Assembly: GCF_036711975.1 (NCBI RefSeq) | Contig: NC_091972.1 | Location: 5,399,001 to 5,463,000, forward strand | Direction of reading: 5' to 3' | DNA from: Onthophagus taurus | Taxonomy: Eukaryota; Arthropoda; Insecta; Coleoptera; Scarabaeidae | DNA: 64,000 bases | In this document: positions 43,628 to 58,600 of the stretch, piece by piece | Position numbering within the stretch: the first letter of the stretch is position 1 | How the letters are laid out: every line of letters starts with the position of its first letter | Notes under the pieces: generated by a model | What the model saw: only the letters and a program-made list of their open reading frames with translations | Database searches by the model: none | What the model was told of the DNA's origin: nothing | Position numbers and translations under genes: made by a program

Positions 43628-46600
43628 TTATTCCACTGAAGCGCAAGATTTGCAACACGTCGTTTTATAAGTCGAAGAAGTGCACAAGTTCATCATCCTT
43701 ACATTTGAACAAAACATCGACTTATCTGTGCAAAGGGATTCTGTAAATTAAAAAGATATGTTATGTCAAAAATTGAATAAGATTTAGTATTTTAAGTTGG
43801 TTATGTTTGAATTATTTTCATCTTACCTTTTAAATTGATAAAAATTTATCCATTGACTAGCTATACTGTGAAATATGGAATTTAATAAATTAGGGTTAAT
43901 TTATTTTCTTTTTCTTAATTTATGGGACGTTATTTTGTTATTATAAATTTGAAAAGATAAGAATTTTACCTTCTAAACATGGAGGTCCCTTACAAGATTT
44001 AGTAACAGGTGGTCGATGGAGATCTCTACAAGCTGTTCCGGCCGGTTTTTTGGTTCCGTACCAAACACACTGGAGGATTCTGTATTTTACTCCTTCTGCA
44101 CCACAAGGTGCGTTACACTATAAATTAATAATAATACTATATATAATAATTAAAATAGGTGTACATTAAGGATGTGTACAGTGATAAAAAAATTCATTGG
44201 AAACGACCAAACCGTATTTCAAAACCTCGATTCGTTCTTGAGATAATAAATTTTGAACTTAACCTAAATTTTAAAGATTTTATAATATTAACAATTTAGT
44301 ACTGATTTTTATAAAATCCTAACAACTTTTTCGAGAAGTTAACCGTATTTCAAAATCTCTATTCGTTCTTGAGATAATAATTTTTGAACACAAAATAAAT
44401 TTTTATGATTTTATAATTAACAATTTAGTACTATGATTTTTATAAAATCTTATAAAATCGAATTCTTAAGATATCTTTATCAAATCCTGGGGATTTATAG
44501 AGGAAAGCATGTACTTTTTCGTGAACTAAACCATACTTGAAAATCTCTATTCGTTCTTGAGATAGTAATTATTGAACACAACTTGATTTTTATAGCTTTA
44601 TCATAATTTGATCACTTTTAAAAAAATCGTGAAAAATCGAATTCTTAAGATATCTTTATGAAATGCTACCGATTTATAAAGCAAAGTGTGAACTTTTTCG
44701 AGAACTTAGCCGTATTTCAAAATCTCTATTCGTTCTTGAGATAATAATTTTTGAAGACAACCTAAATTTTTATGATTTTATAACTAACAATTTAGTACTA
44801 TGATTTTTATATAATCCTATAAAATCGAATTCTTAAGATACCTTCATCAATGCTGGCGATTTATAGAGGAAAGTATGTACTTTTTTGATAACTAAACCAT
44901 AGTTGAAAATCTTAATTCGTTCTTGAGATAATAACTATTAAACACAACCTGATTTTTATAGCTTTATCATAATTTGACCACTTTTAAAAAAATCGTGAAA
45001 AATCGAATTCTTAAGATATCTTTATGAAATGCTACCGATTTATAAAGGAAAGTGTGAACTTTTTCGAGAACTACCGTATTTTAAAATCTCTATTCGTTCT
45101 CGAGATAATAATTATTGAACACAACCTGATTTATTATTTTATGATTTTTTTATTGACTTTATACATTATTAATTTAAACCATACCATTTTCTTTATGTCC
45201 AGTAATGATTCTAATATTTACCTTTGACCAAGATCCCATCTTCCACTTTCCTATACATTTTACATTTTCGCACTCCTGCAAATCAACAGGTTTCTCGAAA
45301 TCCTTACATTTAACAGCAGCAACCGAGGTGTTATAAAGATGACATTTCACTCCTCGCCTTTGCAAAGCTATTCACAAAAAAAATGTAATGGCAATCTTAT
45401 TTCTTATGTAATTTAATAATTTTTTTGTTACCTGTATGTAACGCATAACACTTCGATTTAGAACACGTGGACCATTCGTCAACCACCCATTTCGGACACT
45501 CTTCAATCCCGCACTTTCTGACTGTAACCGGAAGTTCCAACCCTGCATCTTCGCACATGTTATCGTCCACACGTTGCGTGTTGTTATGTAGACGAACTAA
45601 ACAGTGGATTTGTCGCGTTTGGAATCCATCCCCGCATGATTCTGAACATTTAGACCATTCAGTCATTACCCAATCGAATTTAAGATTTTCTGGTGGTCCT
45701 CTTCCTAGGATAATCGGAGCGGAATCTTTAGTGTTAATTAACTCCTCTGGGAAGGAAATTGTGCGGTGACCTCTTGAATATGCCTGAAAAGGCCATAAGC
45801 CCTACACAAATTATTGATAATTACTTATAGAGGTTTTTTTAGACGAGTTAAAATAGTGTTAATGTTATGAGTAAATTAGTAATGTTGCAAGTTTATACGT
45901 AGTTTAGATGACATTTTTGGTGAAATTCCCCGATGATTGAGAAACTGAAAAGAAAATTGTAATCCTTACCTGTAAATTTGAAATAAGTTGTTGAAAATAT
46001 GGTAATGCCCTGGAGGCTGAACTAGTAGAGCCTTCTGGTCTGAGTGAGTCAGACGAAGAGGGCAGTTGAGATGCCGAAAGTTTACTCTTTAAAAGCAGCG
46101 ATTAAAAAAGACAAGAGAAGAGAGTTTTTATAAAAATTAACGTTAAAATGAGTTAATATTTAAGGAAAAATTGTATATAAAATTATTTACCTGATCTCGT
46201 TTTGAATCAACAGTACTTCCCGCTGCCCAACCGCTTAAGCTATTTGAATCTGCTTTTAATGACGGTGAAGTAGGAGTAAAAACCTTACTTTTCGGTTTTT
46301 TAATATTATCCGGTCTTTGTTCGTGCGAGTGATCATCGTTATTCAACATAGGATTTACCCTATCATCATCTCTTCTAGGTTGTATGTCGGGGGAATCATA
46401 AATAGTATCACTTTTTTGTTTCGATATTTCTTCAGAATTCATAAACTCCCCCGGTTTAGCTCTAACGGTTAACGTTAAATTAGCTGCCGATTTTCCAGCC
46501 GCGCAAGTATACGTTCCTTTATCAGCGTAAGCAACATTTTGAATCCTTAAAGCTCCTTTTTTCGATACGCGAAATTTCTTGGTTTTGGGTAACATCCTTC

Positions 46601-49600
46601 CGTTTTTAGTCCAAGCAATTTTTGTCCGATTAAATCGCTTAACGGGGCATTTGATTTTAACAACGGTTCCGTAGAAGACGGTTGCCGCACCGCCAATTTT
46701 GAGAAATACCTGCAACGTAGGATGGTTTGGGATTAGCTTGGGAATAATTCCGATCGGGATTACTAGTCGATATTAGTTCGCGAACGATTCGTTGCTTATG
46801 GAAACTGATGTGGCGGACGTGAACCGGCTGTGCGAACTTAATTAAGATTGAGTTGTGATCTGTTATTGCGTCCCGGTTACATTCCGTATATTAATTCCAC
46901 GAAGTAAACAACTTAGAGTGAAGTTGTAATAAAGTCCTTTTAATTACAAAATAAAAGAAATAGTTTTATACTCTTACCTTTTTCTTTTTAACGCTATGTT
47001 GAATATAAGTCGAATTTGAAACGTCAATATGCGGTTTATCAGATTCTAAAACGCAACTTTTAGTGTTACATGGCTTTTTCTCGGAAGGTCTAGGACTTGG
47101 ACACATAGAAATTGGTCTATCTACCGTATGATTTTGCGCCATAACTTGTTTACACTCGACTTTACGTGTCTTTTCGCCGGTTCCGCAGGCCCTCGAGCAT
47201 TTGGACCATTCGGTTACGATCCACTTAACAGGACAGTCGAGTACGTTACAGTATTGTCTATCCGGGGGCGGTGGTTGAGGGCACATGTTGTTGGGAACAA
47301 CGACGGTGTTACCACCACCTTGCGTCACCTCGTGTATGCAGTTGACCTCCCTTGTTTGTATCCCAATCCCGCAGGACTGCGTGCACTGTGAGAAATCGGA
47401 ATAATTCCATCTCGGCGGGCACGGGTAGTCATTACAGGTTCTGATCAAGATTTCCGGTTTGGTTTCGCGGGGGCAAAGGTACGGGGAGGTGACCTTTTGC
47501 GTGTCATCGCGCACGCAATTCACAATCAGCTCTTGGACGCCACCTAAACAAGTAGCACTGCAATGAGTGTATCCTTGTTCCCTCCAAGAATACGTACTGC
47601 GAGGGCTACCACCTCCGACCTTGATGTTCTGATTTGTGTCTTGTCGGTAAGGATCATCCTTAATATCTAAACGTTCGGATGAGCAGGGTTCGAGAAAGCA
47701 GCTTCCGGTTTCAGCTGGTTTCTCACCGCTACATTTATTATCTGGTAATTTAGCTATGGTACGTGAAAACTCTAAGAATATTTTGCAGTGCACCTGTCTT
47801 TTTCTTATACCCTCCCCGCACGTTACACTGCACGGCCCCCATTCATCCGCTATAAATCTGCAAAAATCCCCGTAACAAATATTAACGTCAACGATTTAAT
47901 AATAATCCTTAAAGAAAATCCTTACAAAATCTAGCAATCAATGTGTGCTTTTTGCATGCTGTCAAGAATAAACGATTTCATTATGTACACACATACACTT
48001 CCGATATGCCAAATAACCATTTGACATGAATATGTGATTTATCAGAGGAATGTTAATCTAATTATTCCGATCGAATTCATGCCAAAATGTCCGTTATCGT
48101 AGGAAAACCGTTCGTTATTATTAACCTGTAGCTGTCATTTACCCGTATCAACGCTGAGCTGACGCCTTAATGGATATGATATGTTGGGAAATAGTTAAAA
48201 TTTATATGTATATGAACACCCTGCATGGTGGAAAGGTTTTCACATTACTTTGTGTAATAAAAAGTTTAAATAAAAATATGGCGAAGGCGCCGGTTTATTA
48301 TTTTTTTTTAAAAAGCATTTAAAACATTTTTGAATAAATGGTGTTTTTATACTTGGCATATGGAACACACGATAAAATACTCACTAATTGATACTTACAC
48401 ATCGGCTAAAGCGTGTAAGCGGTATTCGTGTCGTGACGGTCGTGAATTACAAGTTGTCGGAAGAGAAAAAAGAGTAAAATTGTGGTAGTGTGTAAACGTG
48501 GTGTGCAAAAGTGGCAAAACACTTAAGGCGTTGTGTTTAATTACTTTTAAATACATAATATTATACAGAATTATAGAGAGTACGAAAGGGGTATAACGAG
48601 GGACAAAAAAAAGATACAAGAAGAACAATAAGAAAAGGTGGTGTTACTTGGTTGGTGTTACGTTCCCAAAAACTCTGCCAGGTGCTAGAACGAAACTAAA
48701 TTGTGTGTGGATGTGGTGTTGGTTCTTTTTTAGAGAAACGCCATACGTTAACCTATTCCAACTTCGAAGTCTGTTTAATAAGCACATTTTTTATGCTTAC
48801 TAAAGTTAATTCGCTTATAAAATTTTTATTTTACTTTTACTTTAATGTTGTAATTTTGGATTTTGATAACAATGGATTATTTTGCTTTGGAATGAAATTA
48901 ATTATAAAGTTATAATTAATGTGATTTAATAGTTTAATGAAATTCAAAATTAAATAGTTTAACGGGAAAATAGCTAGAAATTAAGTTATTTACGCCGACT
49001 TGGCGTCGAAAACATTAACCGACCTAACTACCGTCGAATTACAAAACTATGCCACTGCATTCCCATAAGCAGCGTTATATTCCAAACTGTAACTAACCGT
49101 ACGAATTTGACTCAATTCGTAAAATCAACAATCCACTGTTACCGCCCTCCAGTTGGAAAATGTAAACTTTTAAAATTTGAGTCTCCTTTTTCATTGTTAT
49201 ACGTTTTGTTTAAATAAACGATAAAAACAACTAAATCATAAGAAGCTTTATTAATTAAATTAAAAGTTTATTGATTCAAATATTTAAAATTTATTATTAT
49301 TTTTATTTGATATAATGATATATTTGAATCAAAAAACTAATAAAAGGAAAATAAAACAAAACGAGTAAAATATGTAAAGTTTCTGTATACGGTGTGATCA
49401 AAACTGTTGCTCTAGGAAATGTATAGAATAGAGAGTACCTCACATACACCCAACCGCAGGCAAAGTACACTTTGAATTTGCTGAAAACACAAGCACACTG
49501 AGCGTCTTGTAACGAAATTCGGAGACTCGCGCAGGTTTATATACTCGGACTTGAGGATAAGATCGAAACTGTCATTATTTTGTTGCGAAATTGCTTGGAC

Positions 49601-52600
49601 GAACAACTGGTGAACTTGTTACATCGGAAGTTAATAATTTAATATAGGGACGGATCGTATTAAATTATTAACGGGAAACTTCAATGATGCGGTCATCTAA
49701 AATTCCTCCTCCTCGAACAAACGAGTTGATAGAGTTTTATGGGTTTCATAAAAGCAAAGAACGGATTAATATAAGTTTGCTGTATTAATATAAGTTTGTT
49801 GGCGAACTACCGTTAATAATGAATACGTTTTAATATTGGGTTTATGGACGTTATCTAAATAATCAAGTTTAATAATAAAAATTTGATGTAATGACAGTTT
49901 CGATCAAAGTATTTTTGAAAAACCTGCGTAAGTTTTTCATGTATAAAGTATACATATGTAAGTGTGAAGAAGAATGGGTTAATTCAGATATGGCGTGTAG
50001 CTCGCCTTCCACGGCGTGAACGAGAGAATTGAGGGTGGTGGTGGTGGTGTTCGGGTAGAGAGAGCTTTAATTAAATAAAAGCGAGTAGGACGGCCGGGGG
50101 ACAGGTTGAGAGATGGGAGCGAACTATTATGGCCTAATTTAGCGCCAACCCGACTGAATTATTACTTTCATCGAGCCGACATATTAACACCGCGTCGTTC
50201 AACGAAAGCAATTCCCCGGCAATCGGGTCGTTGTTGGGGGAGGATTTTGGATTAGGGGGGCGCCGAGAAGCAACACCTAAAGCTAACCCTTCGGAGGTGG
50301 AACTAAACTCGTACGACGGCTTCTGCCGCACACTTACGTGCTCTCTGACGGGACCACCGGTTCGCCGATTAATCGTTCCGCTATTGCTGGACCTGATGGC
50401 GGATACGGTTGTATTAAGGGTTGAGTATGGTACAGTCCGGGCATTAATTCTTCGCTGTGCTCGTCGACGGAGTACGGACATTGAATTCCCGTCGCACACG
50501 GTTTTGTGGTGGTCGGTTTTAGGTGGGAAGGACATAAAACGCTTGGCTGGTCATTGTGGTCACGACACTCCACCACCCTTACTTGCATACCTTCCCCACA
50601 AGACACCGAACACTAAAAATTAAAAAAAAAATAGATTAAGTAATACATTAAAAATATATATGCTTACTCCAGACCATGATGATGAATGCCATTTGGGACA
50701 ATCCATTTGATTACATGATTCTTGATATCTAGGTTTGTATCCTGAACATTTTTCGTCTTCAATCTGCAACAAATAAATTAATTTTTCACCGTTTATGATT
50801 AAAATAGCACCAACACGAGTCTCATTGTCTTTCGTATTCAAATAGGTGCACTTTACCCATCTTGGTTTATTAATACGGGTCGAAATACTCCGTGAAGACA
50901 AAATAAGCTTCAATATTTAAATCGGCGCACCCACTCACACTCCGCTTTAATGGAGACAACCCCCCAATGTTCCTGCAAAAGCGGCTTCAACAGGAACTTT
51001 GCTCGGTTCATTTTCGGTACCGAATCCGGAGGAAGTTCGTTAACTGCACAAGTTCGCCCATTGTCCGTTATGAACCGGCGTAGGTCCGGCGCCTTGTAGG
51101 TGGTGGTGGTTATGGGCGTCGCGACGCCGGTGAGTTATTCGCGAAAGAGACGGCACCGTCGCCATTAATTACCAGCCAACTTATATTTTCTAATTTAATG
51201 CGGTAATTGGGAGTTATTCGAAGGAGTACGGTCTTTGCCAAAACTTACTCCGCGGAGTTTCACTAAGAATTGAAGGAAGACGGAGTGAAAGTTGCTGGAG
51301 AGTTTCGGTGGAGTTAAATAAATTTTCGGGATTTATACTTCAAACTGGTTCGGTCAGACGTTATTATTAACTTACAGCTGATTTACTCTATTATTAAAAA
51401 GTGCAGTAAGTAAGTTAAGCTGTAAAAACTATAATAAAAGTTGTGAATTGTTTTAATTCAAAAAAATATCTTAAGAAGGAGTGAAGAAAGATTCTAAAGA
51501 AAAAAAGAGAAATAAGAGAATGGACACAGAAAACAAAAACTGGAAATAGACTGACAGAATAGAAAGTAGAGAAACTGACTTGTAGACTGGAAAATAAAAA
51601 TGAGACAGAAGCAGGTGAGAGAAATATTGGAAAGAGACTGGTATTGCAACGAAGTGATTGAGCAGAAACTGGAAAAACAGGAAGAAAGTTGGTAATAGAA
51701 GATGTCAATTAAATGGACTCTGGAAATAGAAGGAATAGGGTAGACAAGAATTAGGGAGGCCGGGAAAAGACTGGTAATGGTAATGGAATAATGGTAAAAG
51801 ACTGATAATAGAAAAATAATACTGAGGAGACACTGGAAAGAGAAGAAAGTAACTAGACAGAGATCGAAAAGAGAAACAAGAAACTGGATTAAGAGTCAGG
51901 AACTTGGAAGAGACTGGTAATGGAAGAAATAAGTTGAGCAGAAAATAGAAAACTGGAAAGACAGTGGTAACAGAAGACATAGATGAAGTAGAGATTTGAA
52001 AGACAAGAAGGATGTTAGCAATGCTAAAAAGAGACGCAATAGAGACTGGAAAATTAAAAAAATAACAGGTCAAAGAAAGCAAGATTGAAAGGAAACTAAG
52101 TAGATAGAAGAAAGACCAAAAGCAATGTGGTTAAAGAAAAATGCTAAGAAAATATGGAAATGAGAAGAAATAGACTGCACAGAACGAAGAGAGATTGGAA
52201 AAAGGCTTATTTAATAAGCTTGTTTAAGGTGATAGTAAGAATAACAAATTTTAATACTAGGTATATATTTTAATGGTGAATAAAACTTTTTCTTTTTTGA
52301 TTCAAAATCGATGCGTTTAAAAAGGAGGTTAGAAAGGTAGCCAAGTAGAACGAACGTTAGTTCATGGTGCAATTGGGACCAATAAAAATCGTTACTATCG
52401 TTACTACCCTTTCGGGTCGCCCCCTTAGTTCCTTTCCGTCGGCTTAATTACGTGACTAAATTGCTCGAATTGCCGCCGTCTTCTAGTCGAGGTGAAGAGG
52501 ATGTACGTGACCGAAGCGTGGCAAAAATGTACCTTACCTTGATTTTCGTGCTGTTCGTCTCTTCCGTACAGTGAACCTGACGCAGTTTTGAACCACCCCC

Positions 52601-55600
52601 GCAACTTGCCGAACAAGGGCCCCAATCACCAGCATGCCATCTTAAAAAATACAAAAAAGAAATAATTTGAAAATATTGATTATAAATTTATCGCGGATAT
52701 CGTTTTACTTTGGTGGGCACGTATGCATATTACATTCGATTACTGTATTATCGGGCCTTTGAGACTCGTTACAAAGCTGTTCCTCAACTTCCTCGCCGGT
52801 TACGACATTCTGGCAAACTGGTCTTGACATCTTATAGCCTGCAAGGGACAGATTGGTGATTGTTATTTCTCTAGTTCTGCATGGGAGCGATTAATTACAA
52901 CTACTCACCGACGCCACAAGTCGCTGAACAAAGTGACATGGACGCTAAAGTCCAATGGTAGAGAGGTCTTGAACAGCTGGAACCATCGCCACCGCAAACA
53001 CCGCACGCATCGACCTGTAAAGTAGAACCTATTCGCAGGTCACAACCAACTCTCTGAAAAAAATCATCAAATAAAAGATTGTGAGATTTTAAAATGAACA
53101 AAGTTTATTTAATTTTTTTAATGAAAAAATGAAGTAGCCGTATAAAGTAGCCGTCGGAATATATTTAGAGAATAAAGGTTTGGTTGACACGTGATGAGAT
53201 AAAAGCTGGCGCGTATACAAGAGGCTATTCGTCAGGGGTGAGCCTTTCAGGGTGAAATGAGCGTGTGTCAGAGAAAACCCGTGCGAGCATCAATATGGTC
53301 GGAACGTTACCGCGAGATAGAGAATTTTCTCGTTATCGTTTTTGTTTTTTCTTCTTTGTCGTCGTTTTTCGCTCTTTCACTTTTTCTTTTCGATATGGAC
53401 GTGAGGATATGTTACCATCAATTTATCTGTTTTGTTTATTCTAGATCGTTCTGCAGTCCGATATCAATTCCTTTTAAAAGGGTTTTATGTCGTTTCTGAA
53501 AGGACTGTTTCATAAATAGAAGAGAAAATGTTATTGCTTGTGGGAGAGGTATTAAAAACGTTAACTAAAACATCAAAGGCACTTCAAATGATAAAAGAAT
53601 TGAGTGGTACTTCTTTAGAATTTTTTTTATTTTGTTGATTCTCTGCTCTTTCTTTAAAGATTTCTCCATCATAAAAATTTTACACGCCGTAAACTGAAAG
53701 ATATAAGACGTTTTTATTGAGAAAAGTTAAATTGCTTTATTATTATCTAAAACGACATTTTTATTTGGTTTGAAAAGTTTTTATTTGTACTATTAGTTTA
53801 ATAACTTGTTGATTTTTGAAAAGGTAAAAAATGATTACGTTGCAAAAATAGTTAATCGTCTGATAATATCAGAAGATGTTTTCTTATAATTCTCGTCCCG
53901 TTGGAGAAGAATTACGACAAAGTGCGGATCGAGCGCGAGGCCAATTTAGTGCTCGCTGACTCCTCGAAAAATTGAATTTCCCCATAATGGGCCGTAGCAG
54001 GAACCGCAGCAGCACCGCTGTCGTCGCCGTCGGATAATGCGTCCGGATAACCTCCTTAAAGCCGACTTTAATTCGATTTAATTAGCGCCCGCTTAACGGG
54101 AGACTAACGAGCTCCCCGCGATACCTTTCGGTGATAAAGGCAAATAACGTTGAAGTCTTTTTTCTAATTATCCACCGGAAAATTGCTATTATCCAGGAGA
54201 ATATCGATCGTTGGAGGCGGTGCGGTTGAAACTATTCAAGCGATAATTCCTAGGATATTCTTACCGTGAAATGACGTCATTTGAATATTCCGAAATTTTT
54301 CATGAAAATCGATTTTAATTCTAATTTATTACACATTTTCATTTCATTACGTTGGTAATATATTTAAATTAAATCAATGAAGATTATTATTAATAACAGA
54401 TAAAATTAAATTATTTTCCAATGAAAATTTTACAGTATAATTTATATTATGAATAAATAAACAGTTTTAATAAACGTAGTTAAATGTAACGGGTAGAATG
54501 TTAAACGCGCAGAAGAATATCCGGTACGGTGTTGAGGAATGTCAGGGATGATATTGAACTATGTACAGGCTGTCCTAAATTCGTTGTCCGTTAAACTATC
54601 GTTTTTGTTTTCGCCTTATCATTATAATCCTAAATTTTCGGCCGTCTTAAGAGACGCACGGTTAAATCGGAATGTTTCTGGTTTTAGGTCTAGTGTTATT
54701 TCTACTTTTCGTTCAATAAAATACTTCAATCTAACGCTAAATAACAATTAAAAGTAGAACTAACACAAGACCTAGAACTAGAATCATTCGGGTTTAGCCG
54801 CACGTCTCTCAAGACGGCTAAACCCGAATGATTCTAGTTCTAGGTCTTGTGTTAGTTCTAGTTTTAGTGCAATAAAAATATGCAACATAGTGATATCTTA
54901 TGCTAACTAGCGCTACCAACCACTGTTACTACATCTAACATTAGATCTAGAACTAGAAACATTCGCGTTTAGCCGCACGTTTCTTAAGACGGCTAAACCC
55001 GAATGATTCTAGTTCTAGGTCTTGTGTTAGTTCTAGTGATAGTGGTGGTGTAAAACTTGAACTAATACTAGACCGAGAACTAGAAACATTCGGATTTAGC
55101 CACACGTCTCTCATGATGGCTTAACCTGAATGAGTCTTGTGTTAGTTCTAGTGATAGTGCTAGTTTAAAGCTAGAACTAATATGATAGTATTATGAGATG
55201 AGAGAAAATATTGGGGGGTGACCTAAATGATTATCTATATGCTTGGAAAGATATGAGGAGAGGTGTGGGACGATTTTAAGAGTTGCCATAGACAATATTC
55301 TAGTCATATTTGATTTGTTTATGAACAATTGTAAAATAATGTTAGATACTATACTAGTGAATTTTCGATACATTTTATTGTTCTTTAATGTTCTAATTCT
55401 AAAATATCACTTGTAAAATCGATACGAAGTAATTTTAAAAATTCTCGATATCAGATAACCTCAATTTAAATTTTTCAAAATTATTTATTTAAATCTTCAT
55501 CTACCCACTTCAAACCTATTAAGAACGAAAATCTTAACTTAGTTAACAAAGAAAATAATCAATATTTGTATGGAATAATGAAAATTGAATGAAAATTTAC

Positions 55601-58600
55601 AAAATTAATTTGAACGTATTGAAAAATTTATCGTTGAAATCAGAAGAAAATGAATGGATTTTTGAAAATTGATTTAAAAGAGCATCAAAACTACGAAATA
55701 TCATACATAATTATAAATAATTTTAAAATTTTTAAATATTAATTTGACAAATTAAATTAGTGATATTTCAAATGTCAAAGTTGGTAACATTGAAAAAACT
55801 AAAGTACAAATTTCAAATCGATGAATTTAACCAATCAGGAGACGTTATTTGAAAATTTAACATCTGAAAAACGGAATTTATCAACAAAAAGAGTGGTTTC
55901 TGTTGTTTGAAGAGATGCACGCATTTTTTTTGCTCTCCAAAACAAATTAAATCAACGCTTAACGAGTGTGAAGAAAAAAATATCCGTTCCTTCAACACTG
56001 AAAAACCAATCGATCCTGTTTCTATCGAAGAAACTAATTTGGTCCCGTATTTAAAATATCTTCTGGTGAAGGGAAAAATTGGTTCTCAATCCTGAATCCA
56101 ACCGTTCCTGTCACATTCCTGAGTTTGACCTCCAAAGTTTTCATAAAAACAAATTGGCTAAGTTAAGTTATTTTTTTTATAGTTTATTGTTTTGTTGATT
56201 CAAATTTAAAAAAACTCTTTACCTTCAATACGAAAAGTTTCCTTAATAAGTTTACCATAAAATTTTGAGGTTAGAATTACAAATTCCTTAATTATTTTAA
56301 TTTTTTCACGAGTTTAAAACCATAACAATATCCGAGTTGATAAATATTACTTCGTATTAACTAATCTAGGGAATTTGTTTATTGTTAATTTTGTCGACAA
56401 CATTTCACTTTAATTGCACCTTAGTTGTGCACGTGTTCGACTGGACAGTGTTGCCAGAACCTGCTTTTGACCCTGAGATAATTCGACAATTCTATTTGAA
56501 CATTTAAATTTTTTTCAATTTAATAAAAACCAATTTATAATTAAATTTAGAAATGTTATTTTTATCAAAATAAATCTTTTCAAAAGAAGAGGGGCAATTT
56601 TCGGACCATATCTAAGAAACATTACAATATGTTTGGAATGATGTCACTGATATATTCGACGAGAGATATTCGGAATGTTGAGAAACATCTTGTCCTGTTG
56701 TTAGCCATTCTTTATCTTTCCTCTTTATCATTCATCAAGTAATATTGAAAAGTTTCAATGAGTTGGTAATAACTCATTGCAGAAACCACACTTTCAATAT
56801 GACCAGTTTAATTATTTTTAATGATTGAATAAAGTCCGTTAAGACCAGCACATTCAATTATTGGTCTCATAAATATAGAAGCTGTGCAAAGAATTTTCTT
56901 TGATACTACAAACTTTTTCTCCTTTTTATTTCTGCGGAAGTTTCTGTTCCTCCGGAGAAATATTCGTTGGCTTGATTTTGCTATTTTATCCTTGGAGTCT
57001 TTTCTTATTTTCATGTAAGTCGATGATGACACCCTTCTCCCTATATTAAGAGTCTAAAAATAAGCTTCTTTGTCTGGTAATACTTTTCAACGTACAAAAA
57101 TATCACCCATAAAGTTGTTTGTGTCGACCTATACCTGTTACAGTAACTTAACAATATGAAATGGACAATTAAAAAAAGTGTCTAAAATCGTCGCAATTGG
57201 AGAAAAGTTGGTTTGTAATCATGAAAATTCCAAAGTGTTCATTAAATAAGAAAAATCATGATTATAATTGAAATAAAATCGTTACAGTTTGTCAAATCAA
57301 AAAGTATAAAAACATGTTGAAGATAACAAATAGAGAGATATCTCTTTTATGGATTTCATGTCATTTGACCAAGATTTAGCAGTGCGATTATTATCAAGGA
57401 GCCACAAACAGGACCGAGATTATTTTCCCAAACGGAAGAGAGTTCCTCGTCAGAAGATGAAAGCCGGATAAAAGCTTTACGATGCTCTTTGATGGAGAGT
57501 GTTCATTTATTCATCCCCGGTTTCGCAACTCATCGCCTTCACACGTCGCGTTTGGCTCCATCATTTGCATAGTCTCGAGACGCGGAAAACTCCGTCGGGA
57601 CGCCGGCGATTTGTAAAAGTTCTAATCGGTGAAAACATCATTTTAGAAAAATCAAATCCGCTTGCTTACTTGGCATTTCCCGTCAATACACATGTCCAAA
57701 CTGCCCGGACGACATCTAGTACCATCATGAACTTTTTCTCCTAATCTAGCAACCACCACGACGTCGTCACTTTGATCGTTTTCTTCGGAGAAGGACCTTC
57801 CTTTACAAGCGAGAACGCATGGGTTTAAATCGTCGTAATGGGCGAACCACGTGTAAGAGATTCCTTCGTATAATTGCCCATTAAACGCTGCGCATTGATC
57901 TTCTCTAAAATCTCTTGCTTCAGGACAAGGCTGCAAAGAAAAATAAAGAAAAGATAAGTAAAAGATAATTTTTGGGCCTTAAAAAAATATTAGGTTTTAT
58001 TATTAGCCGATAACAACAGAAAGCAGAAAACGTTTTTGCGTTGAAAAGAAATAATAAGAGGCCGGAAACACTGATAGGCTTTAACCAGAAAGGCGGGGAA
58101 ATAAAAATAACAAGGTTATAAAGTGCTATGGCGAAGGCGCCGTATAAAAATAAAGATAACAGTTGTCGAGAACGAGAGCGCGTAAAACAAAAGGCGACGA
58201 CAACCACTAGTGCTAGAAAAGAGCACAAGCACGTTGAAATCTGATAAAAATGAGGGGTCGATATCGCGGAAAATTGAACGATGTACGTAAGAGTGCGAGT
58301 TACGTTGGCGTCGTCGTTTAAAATCCAGGCCGGTTGAGAACGGTCTTAATCCTTGCCGAGGGCAGATGGAGGCCGTACGCCCATCGGGAAATATTGCGAC
58401 CTATTTTTGCGGGGTGCTCGGAGATTGTTCGGATGAGCAAAAAGCTTTTTCGACCCTGTCGAGTATTGCGAACATTGTTTAACATGTTCATGTCTACATC
58501 AACTGGTTCAACGTACAAACTAGGTCACTAACGCTATAAATATATATTAACGTGAAGATTTTTTTTAAATAAAAACAGTTTAAAAGGAAACTCTTCGTCG

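Noticed and set aside
47128-47391. Plus-strand frame opposite ADAMTSL exon 8
   Set aside because: Shadow of the conserved TSR-coding strand.
50134-50623. Long open frames on both strands across ADAMTSL exon 7
   Set aside because: Only the minus frame beginning CSVSCGEG continues the TSR in phase with neighbouring exons; the others are shadows of this GC-richer exon.
51415-52082. Minus-strand frames rich in Phe, Ser and Leu, looking like membrane proteins
   Set aside because: Produced by the purine-rich repeat on the opposite strand; no start, splice or homology support.
55907-56095. Plus-strand 62-codon frame, fairly protein-like in composition
   Set aside because: No ATG at its head, no recognisable family and no matching splice partners; left as unassigned intron sequence.
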